From an uncultured Clostridium sp. (GTDB lineage: Bacteria > Bacillota > Clostridia > Lachnospirales > Lachnospiraceae), in NCBI GenBank assembly GCA_958442925.1, contig CAUCIO010000107.1:1-7396 (forward strand): 7,396 bases of DNA, given 5' to 3'. How positions within the stretch are numbered: position 1 is the first letter of the stretch; every line of letters begins with the position of its first letter. The position numbers and the translations under genes were made by a program. The notes under the pieces are model-generated. The model saw only the letters and a program-made list of their open reading frames with translations. It was not told the origin of the DNA and made no database searches. Below are positions 1 through 5,581 of this stretch, in pieces.

Positions 1-44
1 GTTCGGGACTTACACCCGTTAGAGCGCGCCCATGGCGCGCAAAC
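1..44 (-). mobile_element. Group IIC intron, 5' end only (partial)
   Basis: Read on the minus strand, this stretch starts GTTTGCGCGC, continues CATGGGCGCGC, then TCTAACGGGTGTAAGTCCC and GAAC at the window edge. The blocks CATGGG.GC, TCTA, GGGTG..AGTCCC and GAAC, in this order and spacing, match the start of domain I of class C bacterial group II introns such as the Oceanobacillus iheyensis intron as I recall it. Aligned that way, intron position 1 falls at base 44. The first five bases are GTTTG rather than the usual GTGYG, so the exact boundary carries some doubt. The remaining intron RNA and the expected reverse transcriptase/maturase lie beyond the left edge. The insertion sits just downstream of a terminator hairpin, as class C introns prefer. 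Confidence 0.7.
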
Positions 45-92
45 AGAAAAAGAAGTCTGCCGGTTCCACTAAAGTCACCGCAGACTTCTTTT
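45..92 (-). terminator. Rho-independent terminator, probable end of the R-M operon and intron target
   Basis: A 13-bp perfect stem pairs AAAAGAAGTCTGC (48-60) with GCAGACTTCTTTT (80-92). It is extended inward by GGT/ACC (62-64 with 77-79) after a one-base bulge. On the minus strand the stem runs straight into a T-rich tract (CTTCTTTTTCT), and because of the A/T arms it could also act in the opposite direction. It lies 87 bases past the stop codon of the restriction endonuclease. The class C intron begins directly after its T tract. Confidence 0.8.
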
Positions 93-178
93 CAATAGCT
101 TCCTCTATTTTGGTTCTGCACTTATCTGCATGAAATAAAATAATAAAGCCCGCAAGCAGAGTATTTTCAAAAAATTTC

Positions 179-1267
179 TTATGCCTCATCCTCAGCATCC
201 ATATTCATTTCAAGCTTGTAATAAACATCAATATCACGGATAATCCTATCAATATCTTCTCCATCTAACTCATCAGTCCATTGTTGCAGCTCATTGATGG
301 TAATAATATCCTCAATAGCCTTTCTGTACCTTTCTTCTAAAATTGCCATACCGCTCGTTCTTGCAGCAATATGATGCTCTAAATCAGCCAATATTGCTTC
401 TTTAGTCGCTTTAGTTTTAATAACAAATGTAATAGGAAAATGCATGACTTTATCAATATCTAATAAATATTTGTCATAGTTATTGACTTCTGTTACTTGG
501 AAAAAACGCCCCACTGGACGCATTACAAAATCGATGCCTCCGTCATTTGCGTTTGTACGTCCTGTTTTATATAGCTGTAGCTGAACTTCCTCGATGTTAT
601 CCCTCGAATACCCAAAATACACTGTAATATTTTTATAATGATTTTTTAAAATAGAATAACTAATAATTTCAAAAATTCTGGCTTCCGCATCTTCAGTTAA
701 CAACTCGTTTATCTTTGCTTTCTTCTTATCGTAATCTGTCATTTCCTGCAATTTGGAAAGAATACTAATTAATGCGTGATCCTTTTTAATAAGCAGTTCC
801 ACATATTTTTCAATAATCTTACAACATACTTTACTAATATCCTGATCCTCTACATAGATATAGTCAATATGAATCAGATATTTACCATTGTTAGCAATAA
901 TTAAGTCCTTCGTAACATCTGTAAATTTATTTCTAAACTCACCATTTACTCTTGAGTTAAGGGCATGATTTTCAAGCTTGCTCCCACCGTACAGACTTCT
1001 ATAATAGGTAAACAGACACATATAATCATAACCATCAAACGCTCTATATGTAACCTTATCCTGATAAAAATCTGTCTGATAAAAATGCAAAATAGAATAG
1101 ATTGCATAAATGCTGGCAAGGCTCCGTCGAGTTTTGCTGTTTCCATGGACAGCTTTCATTTTCTTATCAAGATATTGCAAAAGATGGCTATTATCGTAGA
1201 TTTTCTGAAATTCCATAGGGAATTCTTCTTCTAGTATATCAGCAACAAAACTTTCTGTGATTTTCAT
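179..1267 (-). CDS. Type II restriction endonuclease, predicted to recognise ATGCAT
   Basis: This 362-residue soluble protein is encoded directly behind a DNA methyltransferase. Its ATG shares one base with the methyltransferase TAA (TAATG), and AGAGGAG lies at suitable spacing, so this start is secure and translation is probably coupled. A PD-(D/E)XK-like core is visible late in the protein: Glu200 in a helix (ARIFEIISY), then NDGGIDF with Asp246, then FFQVTE (255-260). The usual E-x-K triad is replaced by Gln257-x-Thr259. The N-terminal half is helical and unrecognised. Function is inferred from context: it should make double-strand cuts at the sequence protected by the neighbouring enzyme, which resembles ATGCAT methylases. 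One ATGCAT site (440-445) lies inside this gene. Base composition is very AT-rich (13 G/C in 60 at 421-480), which suggests recent acquisition. It could be another class of nuclease; assignment to a named family is not possible by eye. Confidence 0.8.
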   Translation of the reverse strand: MKITESFVADILEEEFPMEFQKIYDNSHLLQYLDKKMKAVHGNSKTRRSLASIYAIYSILHFYQTDFYQDKVTYRAFDGYDYMCLFTYYRSLYGGSKLENHALNSRVNGEFRNKFTDVTKDLIIANNGKYLIHIDYIYVEDQDISKVCCKIIEKYVELLIKKDHALISILSKLQEMTDYDKKKAKINELLTEDAEARIFEIISYSILKNHYKNITVYFGYSRDNIEEVQLQLYKTGRTNANDGGIDFVMRPVGRFFQVTEVNNYDKYLLDIDKVMHFPITFVIKTKATKEAILADLEHHIAARTSGMAILEERYRKAIEDIITINELQQWTDELDGEDIDRIIRDIDVYYKLEMNMDAEDEA

Positions 1268-2253
1268 TATTTTTCTCCTCTGACATATTTAGATTTAGCC
1301 TTCGTTTTTCTTACTTTTTCTTTAACAAGGGCTTTGCCTTTGTACTCAGATGCAATACCAGTGCGTCTGATACCAATTTCAAAATACTCTTCATTCATGT
1401 CAATACCAATTCCTATTCTGCCCAATTTAGTTGCAACTGCAGAGGTTGTAAATGAACCGGAAAATGGATCCAGCACAATATCGCCTGGATTAGAAGATGC
1501 TTTAATAATTCGCTCAAGCATGGATTCCGGCTTTTGAGTAGGATGGTTTTCATATTCTTCCATCTTGAAACGAACCCTGCTGAATTCCCAAACATTACCA
1601 GGAACTTTTTCCGTGTTGTACGGCTGTGGAGGATTTTTTCTATAGTCAATCAGTTTCCTCTGAGAACCAGTTTTCGCTTCTACAAGAATATCTTGATGAT
1701 TGAATGTATACTTTGCTTTAGAATTCTTGTTTATCATTAAAATTGGTTCGTACAAAGAACCAAATATTTTTTTTGATTGTACCCCCGAACTATCATATAT
1801 CCATGCAATTCTGCATAGTACATTGTACTTTTCAGCAGCATATATATCCAAATACGGCATATGCTGGGTTGCAGTCATAAAATACATTGTTCCATTGTCT
1901 TTTAACACTCTCATACATTCATCAATCCATTCTTTGCACCAGGAAATATACGAATCAACTGTATCCCAGTGATCCATATTATTTCCAAAATTCTTACCGA
2001 TATTATAAGGTGCATCTGCAAAAATCAAATGAACTGAATTACTTTTCATCTGTTTTAAAACATCTAAACAATCCCCCAAAATTGCCATAGAATTATGATT
2101 ATGAGTTTCTTCAAAATTTATCTTATCCATAAAAACACTCTGAAAATCAAAAAAACAATGATCTGTAGAAATATTGGAGAGTGTGGGTAAAGCTGTTTCT
2201 GCTGTATGTGGTTCATTACTATATAGTTCAAATGTTAATTGTTGCATATTCAT
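1267..2253 (-). CDS. YhdJ-like DNA adenine methyltransferase (beta class), R-M modification enzyme
   Basis: It transfers a methyl group from S-adenosylmethionine to adenine N6 in DNA, protecting host sites from the downstream nuclease. Numbered from the ATG at 2253 (328 residues), the catalytic motif IV DAPYNIGK (80-87) precedes the SAM-binding motif I DPFSGSFTT (262-270), with HPTQKP at 237-242; this order defines the beta group. Blocks YDSSGVQ, KTGSQR.LIDYRKNPPQPYN, YENHPTQKP and SSNPGDIVLDPF match E. coli YhdJ (M.EcoKII, ATGCAT) from memory, so the same specificity is inferred. Motif IV reads DAPY where YhdJ has DPPY. An extra ~50 N-terminal residues precede the YhdJ-like part. A TTG at 2271 would add six residues, but the ATG at 2253 has GGAGG seven bases upstream and overlaps the regulator stop as ATGA, so I prefer it. 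Confidence 0.93.
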   Translation of the reverse strand: MNMQQLTFELYSNEPHTAETALPTLSNISTDHCFFDFQSVFMDKINFEETHNHNSMAILGDCLDVLKQMKSNSVHLIFADAPYNIGKNFGNNMDHWDTVDSYISWCKEWIDECMRVLKDNGTMYFMTATQHMPYLDIYAAEKYNVLCRIAWIYDSSGVQSKKIFGSLYEPILMINKNSKAKYTFNHQDILVEAKTGSQRKLIDYRKNPPQPYNTEKVPGNVWEFSRVRFKMEEYENHPTQKPESMLERIIKASSNPGDIVLDPFSGSFTTSAVATKLGRIGIGIDMNEEYFEIGIRRTGIASEYKGKALVKEKVRKTKAKSKYVRGEK

Positions 2254-2471
2254 TCTTTTTCCTCCACACAATCCATGGTAAATTCTAAAATATCATCCAC
2301 TCTGCAGTTAAGTACACTACATATCTTTTCAACACTTTCTAATGACACATATTGTTCTCTTCTCATACGGGTTAAAATATTCGCACTAAATCCTGCCTGT
2401 TCTATTAACTCAGAGGTTGCAATTCCACGGTCAATTAGCAGATGAAAAAATTTTTTATATGTAACTGCCAT
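2250..2471 (-). CDS. Xre/Cro-type HTH regulator, putative controller of the R-M operon
   Basis: This is a 73-residue single-domain DNA-binding protein. The helix-turn-helix lies at about residues 18-38 (ATSELIEQAGFSANILTRMRR), followed by the SLESVEKICSVLNCRVDDILEF segment typical of small Cro/C1-like (HTH_26/YozG-type) repressors. The ATG at 2471 has AAGGAGGG six bases upstream. It is the first gene of the three-gene unit and its TGA overlaps the methyltransferase ATG by four bases (ATGA). Two palindromes lie in the promoter immediately upstream, so it probably represses, or times, its own transcription and that of the modification and restriction genes, as C proteins do in other R-M systems. 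That role is inferred from position; no binding data can be read from sequence. It could equally be a plain autorepressor rather than an activator of restriction. Confidence 0.88.
   Translation of the reverse strand: MAVTYKKFFHLLIDRGIATSELIEQAGFSANILTRMRREQYVSLESVEKICSVLNCRVDDILEFTMDCVEEKE
2262..2266 (-). promoter_or_regulatory. Ribosome binding site that fixes the methyltransferase start
   Basis: GGAGG on the minus strand lies seven bases before the ATG at 2253 and inside the 3' end of the HTH gene. It overlaps the region that would be coding if the upstream TTG (2271) were used, which argues for the shorter 328-residue methyltransferase. Confidence 0.7.
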
Positions 2472-2481
2472 GTTTCCCTCC

Positions 2482-2499
2482 TTGCGAATTTGTTCGCAA
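2482..2499. promoter_or_regulatory. Palindromic operator candidate, proximal
   Basis: TTGCGAA-TTTG-TTCGCAA is a perfect 7-bp inverted repeat with a 4-base spacer. It lies between the -10 box and the ribosome binding site of the HTH gene, at or just after the expected transcription start. Its size and symmetry suit a dimeric Cro-like protein, and its position would let a bound dimer block RNA polymerase. It could also fold as a small hairpin in the 5' leader. Confidence 0.65.
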
Positions 2500-2504
2500 A
2501 TCCA

Positions 2505-2533
2505 ATCATATCACGAATACGTGATTTTTTCAA
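2505..2533 (-). promoter_or_regulatory. Sigma-A promoter of the R-M operon
   Basis: On the minus strand TTGAAA (2533-2528) and TATGAT (2510-2505) are separated by exactly 17 bases. Each hexamer departs from consensus at one base or so. Transcription should start near 2498, giving a leader of about 27 bases before the HTH start codon. This is the only convincing promoter for the three-gene unit. Confidence 0.8.
2510..2525. promoter_or_regulatory. Palindromic operator candidate, distal, inside the promoter spacer
   Basis: ATCACG-AATA-CGTGAT is a perfect 6-bp inverted repeat with a 4-base spacer, occupying the interval between the -35 and -10 boxes. Its spacer length equals that of the proximal palindrome, though the half-sites differ (ATCACG against TTGCGAA). 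Binding here would compete directly with RNA polymerase. Confidence 0.55.
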
Positions 2534-2567
2534 TTTATTGTTATTTCTTAAGTTTCTGCAGTTTTTA

Positions 2568-2616
2568 AACGCCAGACGCCCCGCCGCGTGTAACCTGCGG
2601 CGGGGCGTCTGGCGTT
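2568..2616. terminator. 20-bp GC-rich hairpin between the R-M cassette and the sigma operon
   Basis: Arms 2568-2587 and 2597-2616 are perfectly complementary over 20 bp around a 9-base loop (GTGTAACCT). The core is nearly all G/C, in sharp contrast to the AT-rich surroundings. A T-rich tract (CATTTTCTTTTTTC) follows on the plus strand, while the minus-strand side continues only TAAAAAC. By the usual rule it would terminate rightward transcription best. It may still slow leftward read-through from the secreted-protein gene, which ends 67 bases upstream. A palindromic repeat element is an alternative reading. Confidence 0.6.
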
Positions 2617-2683
2617 CATTTTCTTTTTTCTTGGATTTCTCTTTATTTAACAAACTGACTGCCTTTCAGCAGACGGAAACAGG

Positions 2684-3118
2684 CTAGTGGAAATAGCCGT
2701 AATCAAAAGTACTGGTGATGCTCTCCTGCAGAACGCCTCCCTGGTACGCTTTGGATTTCACCTCAATCCGGTAGCTGTAGCCCTCCGCTACATAATAAGT
2801 TTTCTGCAACATTACAACATGTGGAGCATCTGCATCAGATTCCTCAGACCAGGATTTTACTGTTTTCCAGGAGCCGCTTTCAAATCGCTGTAAATTACAG
2901 GTTACCTTTACCTTATCTACCTTGCTTTTATTGGCAGAGACGGTAGCCAGAGCAGTCGCTTTTCCGCTGCTGGTGATATCCAGATCCCCTACTACAGTTG
3001 TAAAGTGGGTCCACCTGGGATCCATCTGTTTTCTGGGTCCTGCAAAGGCAGTCATCGTCAGACTCAAAATGGCTGCGATCACTAAAAGTAACTGTGCTGC
3101 TGTTTTTCTGTGTTTCAT
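2684..3118 (-). CDS. Small secreted protein of unknown function, third gene of the sigma operon
   Basis: This 144-residue protein has a clear Sec signal peptide: basic residues at 2-5, a hydrophobic stretch at about 7-22, and a likely signal peptidase I site after Ala26 (A-F-A, then GP). The mature part of about 118 residues has no transmembrane segment and alternates polar and hydrophobic residues in a beta-sandwich-like way (KVKVTCNLQRFESGSW, YSYRIEVKSKAY). It ends FDYGYFH, and one Cys (Cys74) remains in the mature chain. The start at 3118 has GGAGGT six bases upstream; an in-frame start at 3154 would add 12 residues in front of the signal peptide and is unlikely. It follows the anti-sigma gene after 64 bases on the same strand, so it may be co-expressed as the output of, or a partner for, the sigma system. 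I do not recognise a named family. Confidence 0.8.
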   Translation of the reverse strand: MKHRKTAAQLLLVIAAILSLTMTAFAGPRKQMDPRWTHFTTVVGDLDITSSGKATALATVSANKSKVDKVKVTCNLQRFESGSWKTVKSWSEESDADAPHVVMLQKTYYVAEGYSYRIEVKSKAYQGGVLQESITSTFDYGYFH

Positions 3119-3182
3119 GGTAATACCTCCATCTTTCCTTTTTATATATAACACGATGGAAATACCCTCTGTAGTGCAGTTT

Positions 3183-3932
3183 TTAATAAAAATTTTTATT
3201 TTTTAATTCGATATCCTGGATTTTCACGCTTTCCAGAATCTTCTTCTCCTCCTCAGCGGAAATATTTCCCACTACGCCGAACTGGCCGGCTGTACTGCGA
3301 ACTACGGTCTGATTGTAATCCTTTTTCTGATACAGCATCCCCTTCCGTCCGCTTATCTCCACCTCTGTCTCTGTCAGCTCTTCTGTATCAATCTGAGAAT
3401 TGTGTGGTTCTGAATAATAGTAAAAATCATACCACTGTCCCTGCTCTGATTCATATGAAATAAAGCATTCCCCTTTTTTCTCTTTTACCGTAACTACATA
3501 AAACCCCTTCACCACATACTCCGGCTCATACTCCTGGAAATTCTCTGTTACGCTGGTGCTCTCACCTTTATCCACCAGGAGCTCGCTGTAGGTTTCCTTT
3601 ACCTCTGTAAAGAAGTTCAGCACAGGCCTGCGGAATGCAGAGGAGGTAAAACCCATACATATGGTGACGCCAAGGCAGGCTGCCAGCCCGGCAGCTGTCC
3701 GTTTCATCAGGCGGCGGCGTTTTTTCTTCTGCTCTTCCTGGGCAGCCATTTTGAAGAGTTCTTCCATTTTCTCCTTATGGCGCTTTGAAAACTCATGAAT
3801 TTCCCTATCAGGTTCTGCAGCCCCCTCCCCGGTCTCATATTTTTCAAATTCCTTCAGCTCCTCGTCCTTTTCCAGCTGTTCTAAAAGGGCCAGCGTCAGG
3901 ATCATTTCATCACGCTTTTCTCTTGTTTTCAA
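3183..3932 (-). CDS. Membrane-anchored anti-sigma factor, DUF4367-like
   Basis: This 249-residue protein is predicted to hold the ECF sigma factor inactive at the membrane until an envelope signal arrives. A charged, helical cytoplasmic part (1-76) ends in a basic cluster (KKKRRR). One transmembrane helix follows (about 79-98, AAGLAACLGVTICMGF), then an extracytoplasmic domain whose C-terminal half (about 139-238, ending GNISAEEEKKILESVK) resembles DUF4367. The gene starts with TTG at 3932, overlapping the sigma TGA as TTGA, with GGGAGGG six bases upstream. An ATG at 3908 would cost eight residues and lacks that spacing. The overlap implies coupled, near-stoichiometric synthesis with its sigma factor. 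The function is inferred from family and context; the inducing signal cannot be read. Confidence 0.85.
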   Translation of the reverse strand: MKTREKRDEMILTLALLEQLEKDEELKEFEKYETGEGAAEPDREIHEFSKRHKEKMEELFKMAAQEEQKKKRRRLMKRTAAGLAACLGVTICMGFTSSAFRRPVLNFFTEVKETYSELLVDKGESTSVTENFQEYEPEYVVKGFYVVTVKEKKGECFISYESEQGQWYDFYYYSEPHNSQIDTEELTETEVEISGRKGMLYQKKDYNQTVVRSTAGQFGVVGNISAEEEKKILESVKIQDIELKNKNFY

Positions 3933-4483
3933 ACGCTTCCCTCCCTTTCCTTTATAATCTCGCTAAGTTTTCCTCTCGCCCTTCTGAGCCGTGAGTTCAC
4001 AGTAAACTGGCTTAAATTTAACAGTTCCCCTATCTCCTTTGAAGACAGTTCGTTAATATAATAAAGTCTCAGCACGTCTTTATACTTTTGACTCAGCTGC
4101 CCGATAGCTGCCGCCAGATCGCTTACCGAGACACGGTCAAAGAAAACCTCCTCTGTGCTGGGAGCCGGAGGCATGACTGATTTATCAATTTCCTCACAGG
4201 AAAACGGCTGTTTCTGCCTCTTTCTGTATATATCAATGGCTGTATTTCTGGTAATTGTCATCAGGAAATTCTTGGTTCTGATATCGTTCATCTCCTCAGC
4301 TGTTACCCGATCAAGATTTTTGATTACTTTAATCAGAGACAGCTGGACTGCATCTTCCGCATCCTCTGTCTGATTCAGTATCTTATAGGCAGCTGCGTAC
4401 ATCGAACCGCTGTATAGGGCATACAAGGTCTGAAATTTTGACAGTTCTCCCGGTTCCTTAAGCATTGAAGTAAGAATAATCAT
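3929..4483 (-). CDS. ECF-type RNA polymerase sigma factor
   Basis: This 184-residue sigma-70 family protein contains only regions 2 and 4. Region 2 spans about 16-90, with the core-binding DAEDAVQ at 41-47 and the -10-reading helix NFLMTITRNTAIDIYRKRQK (72-91). A linker of about 30 residues rich in Pro and acidic residues follows. Region 4 spans about 120-176, with the helix-turn-helix SSKEIGELLNLSQFTVNSRLRRARGKL (147-173). It directs RNA polymerase to a small regulon, probably including its own operon. The ATG at 4483 has only a weak Shine-Dalgarno; a second ATG at 4465 has none, so the longer form is kept. No convincing -35/-10 pair is visible upstream, which fits an autoregulated ECF promoter of unknown consensus. 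Confidence 0.93.
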   Translation of the reverse strand: MIILTSMLKEPGELSKFQTLYALYSGSMYAAAYKILNQTEDAEDAVQLSLIKVIKNLDRVTAEEMNDIRTKNFLMTITRNTAIDIYRKRQKQPFSCEEIDKSVMPPAPSTEEVFFDRVSVSDLAAAIGQLSQKYKDVLRLYYINELSSKEIGELLNLSQFTVNSRLRRARGKLSEIIKEREGSV

Positions 4484-4579
4484 GGTTCTTTTGTTCTTTC
4501 CTCTGTATTTCTTGAAATTTCATGTAAAGGCAGAAGTCAGTCTCCCCTGCATCTTTCCACTGCACATCCTGCCCCATGA

Positions 4580-4638
4580 CAAAAGGGCGCTGCAATCCAG
4601 CCTTTTGTATTCCTCAAGCCATCTTGCAGCGCCTTTTG
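4580..4638 (-). terminator. Rho-independent terminator after the radical SAM gene
   Basis: GGCGCTGCAA (4586-4595) pairs with TTGCAGCGCC (4624-4633). After a single-base bulge the stem extends by AAAA/TTTT (4581-4584 with 4634-4637). The loop is 28 bases and contains a second copy of the CAAAAGG/CCTTTTG motif. On the minus strand the stem is followed by CCCTTTTGTC, a modest T tract. It starts eight bases past the radical SAM stop and isolates that gene from the sigma operon. Confidence 0.75.
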
Positions 4639-4644
4639 ATGTTT

Positions 4645-5517
4645 CTATAAGTCTCCCGTTTCCCGGAATCTTCTGTAATGGTGGGTTTCTTTCGCCTCAT
4701 CCAGCTGGGCCAGCATGGATGGGATATCTTCGTTAAGGTTACCGGCTAAAACGACATAGTTGGAGGCATGGTTGGTGCGGAATACTGTTCCTGGAGAATC
4801 CACATTTTCCAGAAAAATTTTCATTTCATCCACAATTTCATCTGCAGTGATCCTCTCAAACCGCCCCTTTACCACATCGTCATACATAGGTGTTCCCTCA
4901 TAGAGACGGAGTGTCAGGAAGGAAGCGTACTCCGGATTCATAGCCGAGATAAGCTCCGCGCAGGAGCGGGCGTGCTCCTCTACCTTTTCCCGTCCTCCAA
5001 GTCCGGAAATAAGGGTAACAGACGTCTGAATTCCGCAGCGTTTTAATTTCTGTCCTGCTGCCTTTAATTCGTCTGCTGTTACTCCTTTGCAGATGGATTT
5101 AAGAATCTCATCGTCTCCTGACTCAGCTCCTACATAGACAATTCCAAGTCCTGCTTCCCGGAGGCTTTTAAGCTCCTCCTCACTTTTTCTCAGAATGTCC
5201 TGAGCCGTCCCGTAGGAGGCCACACGGGTACAGTTGGGGAACAGCTCTCTGACTGCTTTTAAAATCTCCAGAAGCTTCTCTGTCTGGAGTACCAGGGCGT
5301 CTCCGTCTGCCAGAAATACCTTCTGCACATAAGCCCCGTAGCTGTCGTGGGCTCCCTGCAGATCCTCCATAATCTCCTCCATGCTTCTGACACGGAAATC
5401 CTTGGCCTTGTACATGTTGCAGAAGGTACAGGTATTGTGGGCACAGCCAATAGTCACCTGCACAATTAAGCTTCTCGCCTCGCTGGGCGGACGGTAAACA
5501 ATTCCTTCATATTTCAT
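4645..5517 (-). CDS. Radical SAM protein of unknown substrate
   Basis: This 290-residue protein is predicted to bind a [4Fe-4S] cluster and cleave S-adenosylmethionine to a 5'-deoxyadenosyl radical. The cluster motif is GCAHNTCTFC, with Cys25, Cys30 and Cys33 spaced C-x4-C-x2-C instead of the usual C-x3-C-x2-C; Elp3-type enzymes show similar spacing. VFLADGDAL (67-75) and YVGAESGDDEIL (128-139) match the strand-end SAM-binding positions of the TIM-barrel core. There is no obvious B12-binding, TRAM or SPASM domain, so this is a bare core with a short C-terminal tail. The start at 5517 has AAGGAG upstream. It lies 64 bases downstream of lysR on the same strand and could be read from the lysR promoter. 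The substrate cannot be deduced. Confidence 0.85.
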   Translation of the reverse strand: MKYEGIVYRPPSEARSLIVQVTIGCAHNTCTFCNMYKAKDFRVRSMEEIMEDLQGAHDSYGAYVQKVFLADGDALVLQTEKLLEILKAVRELFPNCTRVASYGTAQDILRKSEEELKSLREAGLGIVYVGAESGDDEILKSICKGVTADELKAAGQKLKRCGIQTSVTLISGLGGREKVEEHARSCAELISAMNPEYASFLTLRLYEGTPMYDDVVKGRFERITADEIVDEMKIFLENVDSPGTVFRTNHASNYVVLAGNLNEDIPSMLAQLDEAKETHHYRRFRETGDL

Positions 5518-5545
5518 CTTATAATTTCTCCTTTTTCTGTATTAT

Positions 5546-5563
5546 CAGCTGAAGGTTCAGCTG
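5546..5563. promoter_or_regulatory. Short palindrome between lysR and the radical SAM gene
   Basis: CAGCTGAA and TTCAGCTG flank two bases (GG), giving a compact 18-bp inverted repeat, 29 bases before the radical SAM start codon. On the plus strand TTTTCTCTC follows, but on the minus strand, where the genes lie, ATAATAC follows. It is therefore a poor terminator for lysR and may be an operator or an attenuating hairpin. Confidence 0.4.
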
Positions 5564-5581
5564 TTTTCTCTCTTCCATGGC

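Noticed and set aside
32..133. Plus-strand frame of 33 codons starting ATGGCGCGC.
   Set aside because: It starts inside the intron 5' hairpin and reads the terminator stem; no ribosome binding site is seen.
19..189. Minus-strand frame of 56 codons (MRHKKFFENT...) overlapping the end of the nuclease gene and running through the terminator into the intron.
   Set aside because: The only starts lack a spaced Shine-Dalgarno, and its last third is a translation of the terminator hairpin and intron 5' end. A remnant of an older gene interrupted here cannot be excluded, but it is not supported.
2254..2271. Upstream TTG start adding six residues to the methyltransferase.
   Set aside because: It would place the GGAGG ribosome binding site inside the coding region and leave no signal for the TTG; the ATGA overlap at 2253 is much better supported.
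2435..2687. Open frames on both strands across the interval between the HTH gene and the secreted-protein gene.
   Set aside because: They translate the promoter, palindromes and 20-bp hairpin, and show the biased K/R/F-rich composition of non-coding AT-rich DNA.
3119..3154. Upstream start adding 12 residues before the signal peptide of the secreted protein.
   Set aside because: The internal ATG at 3118 has GGAGGT at ideal spacing and gives a normal signal peptide n-region.
4482..4523. Short out-of-frame upstream ORF before the sigma factor (ATG at 4523).
   Set aside because: No ribosome binding site at suitable distance and no sign of a leader-peptide function.
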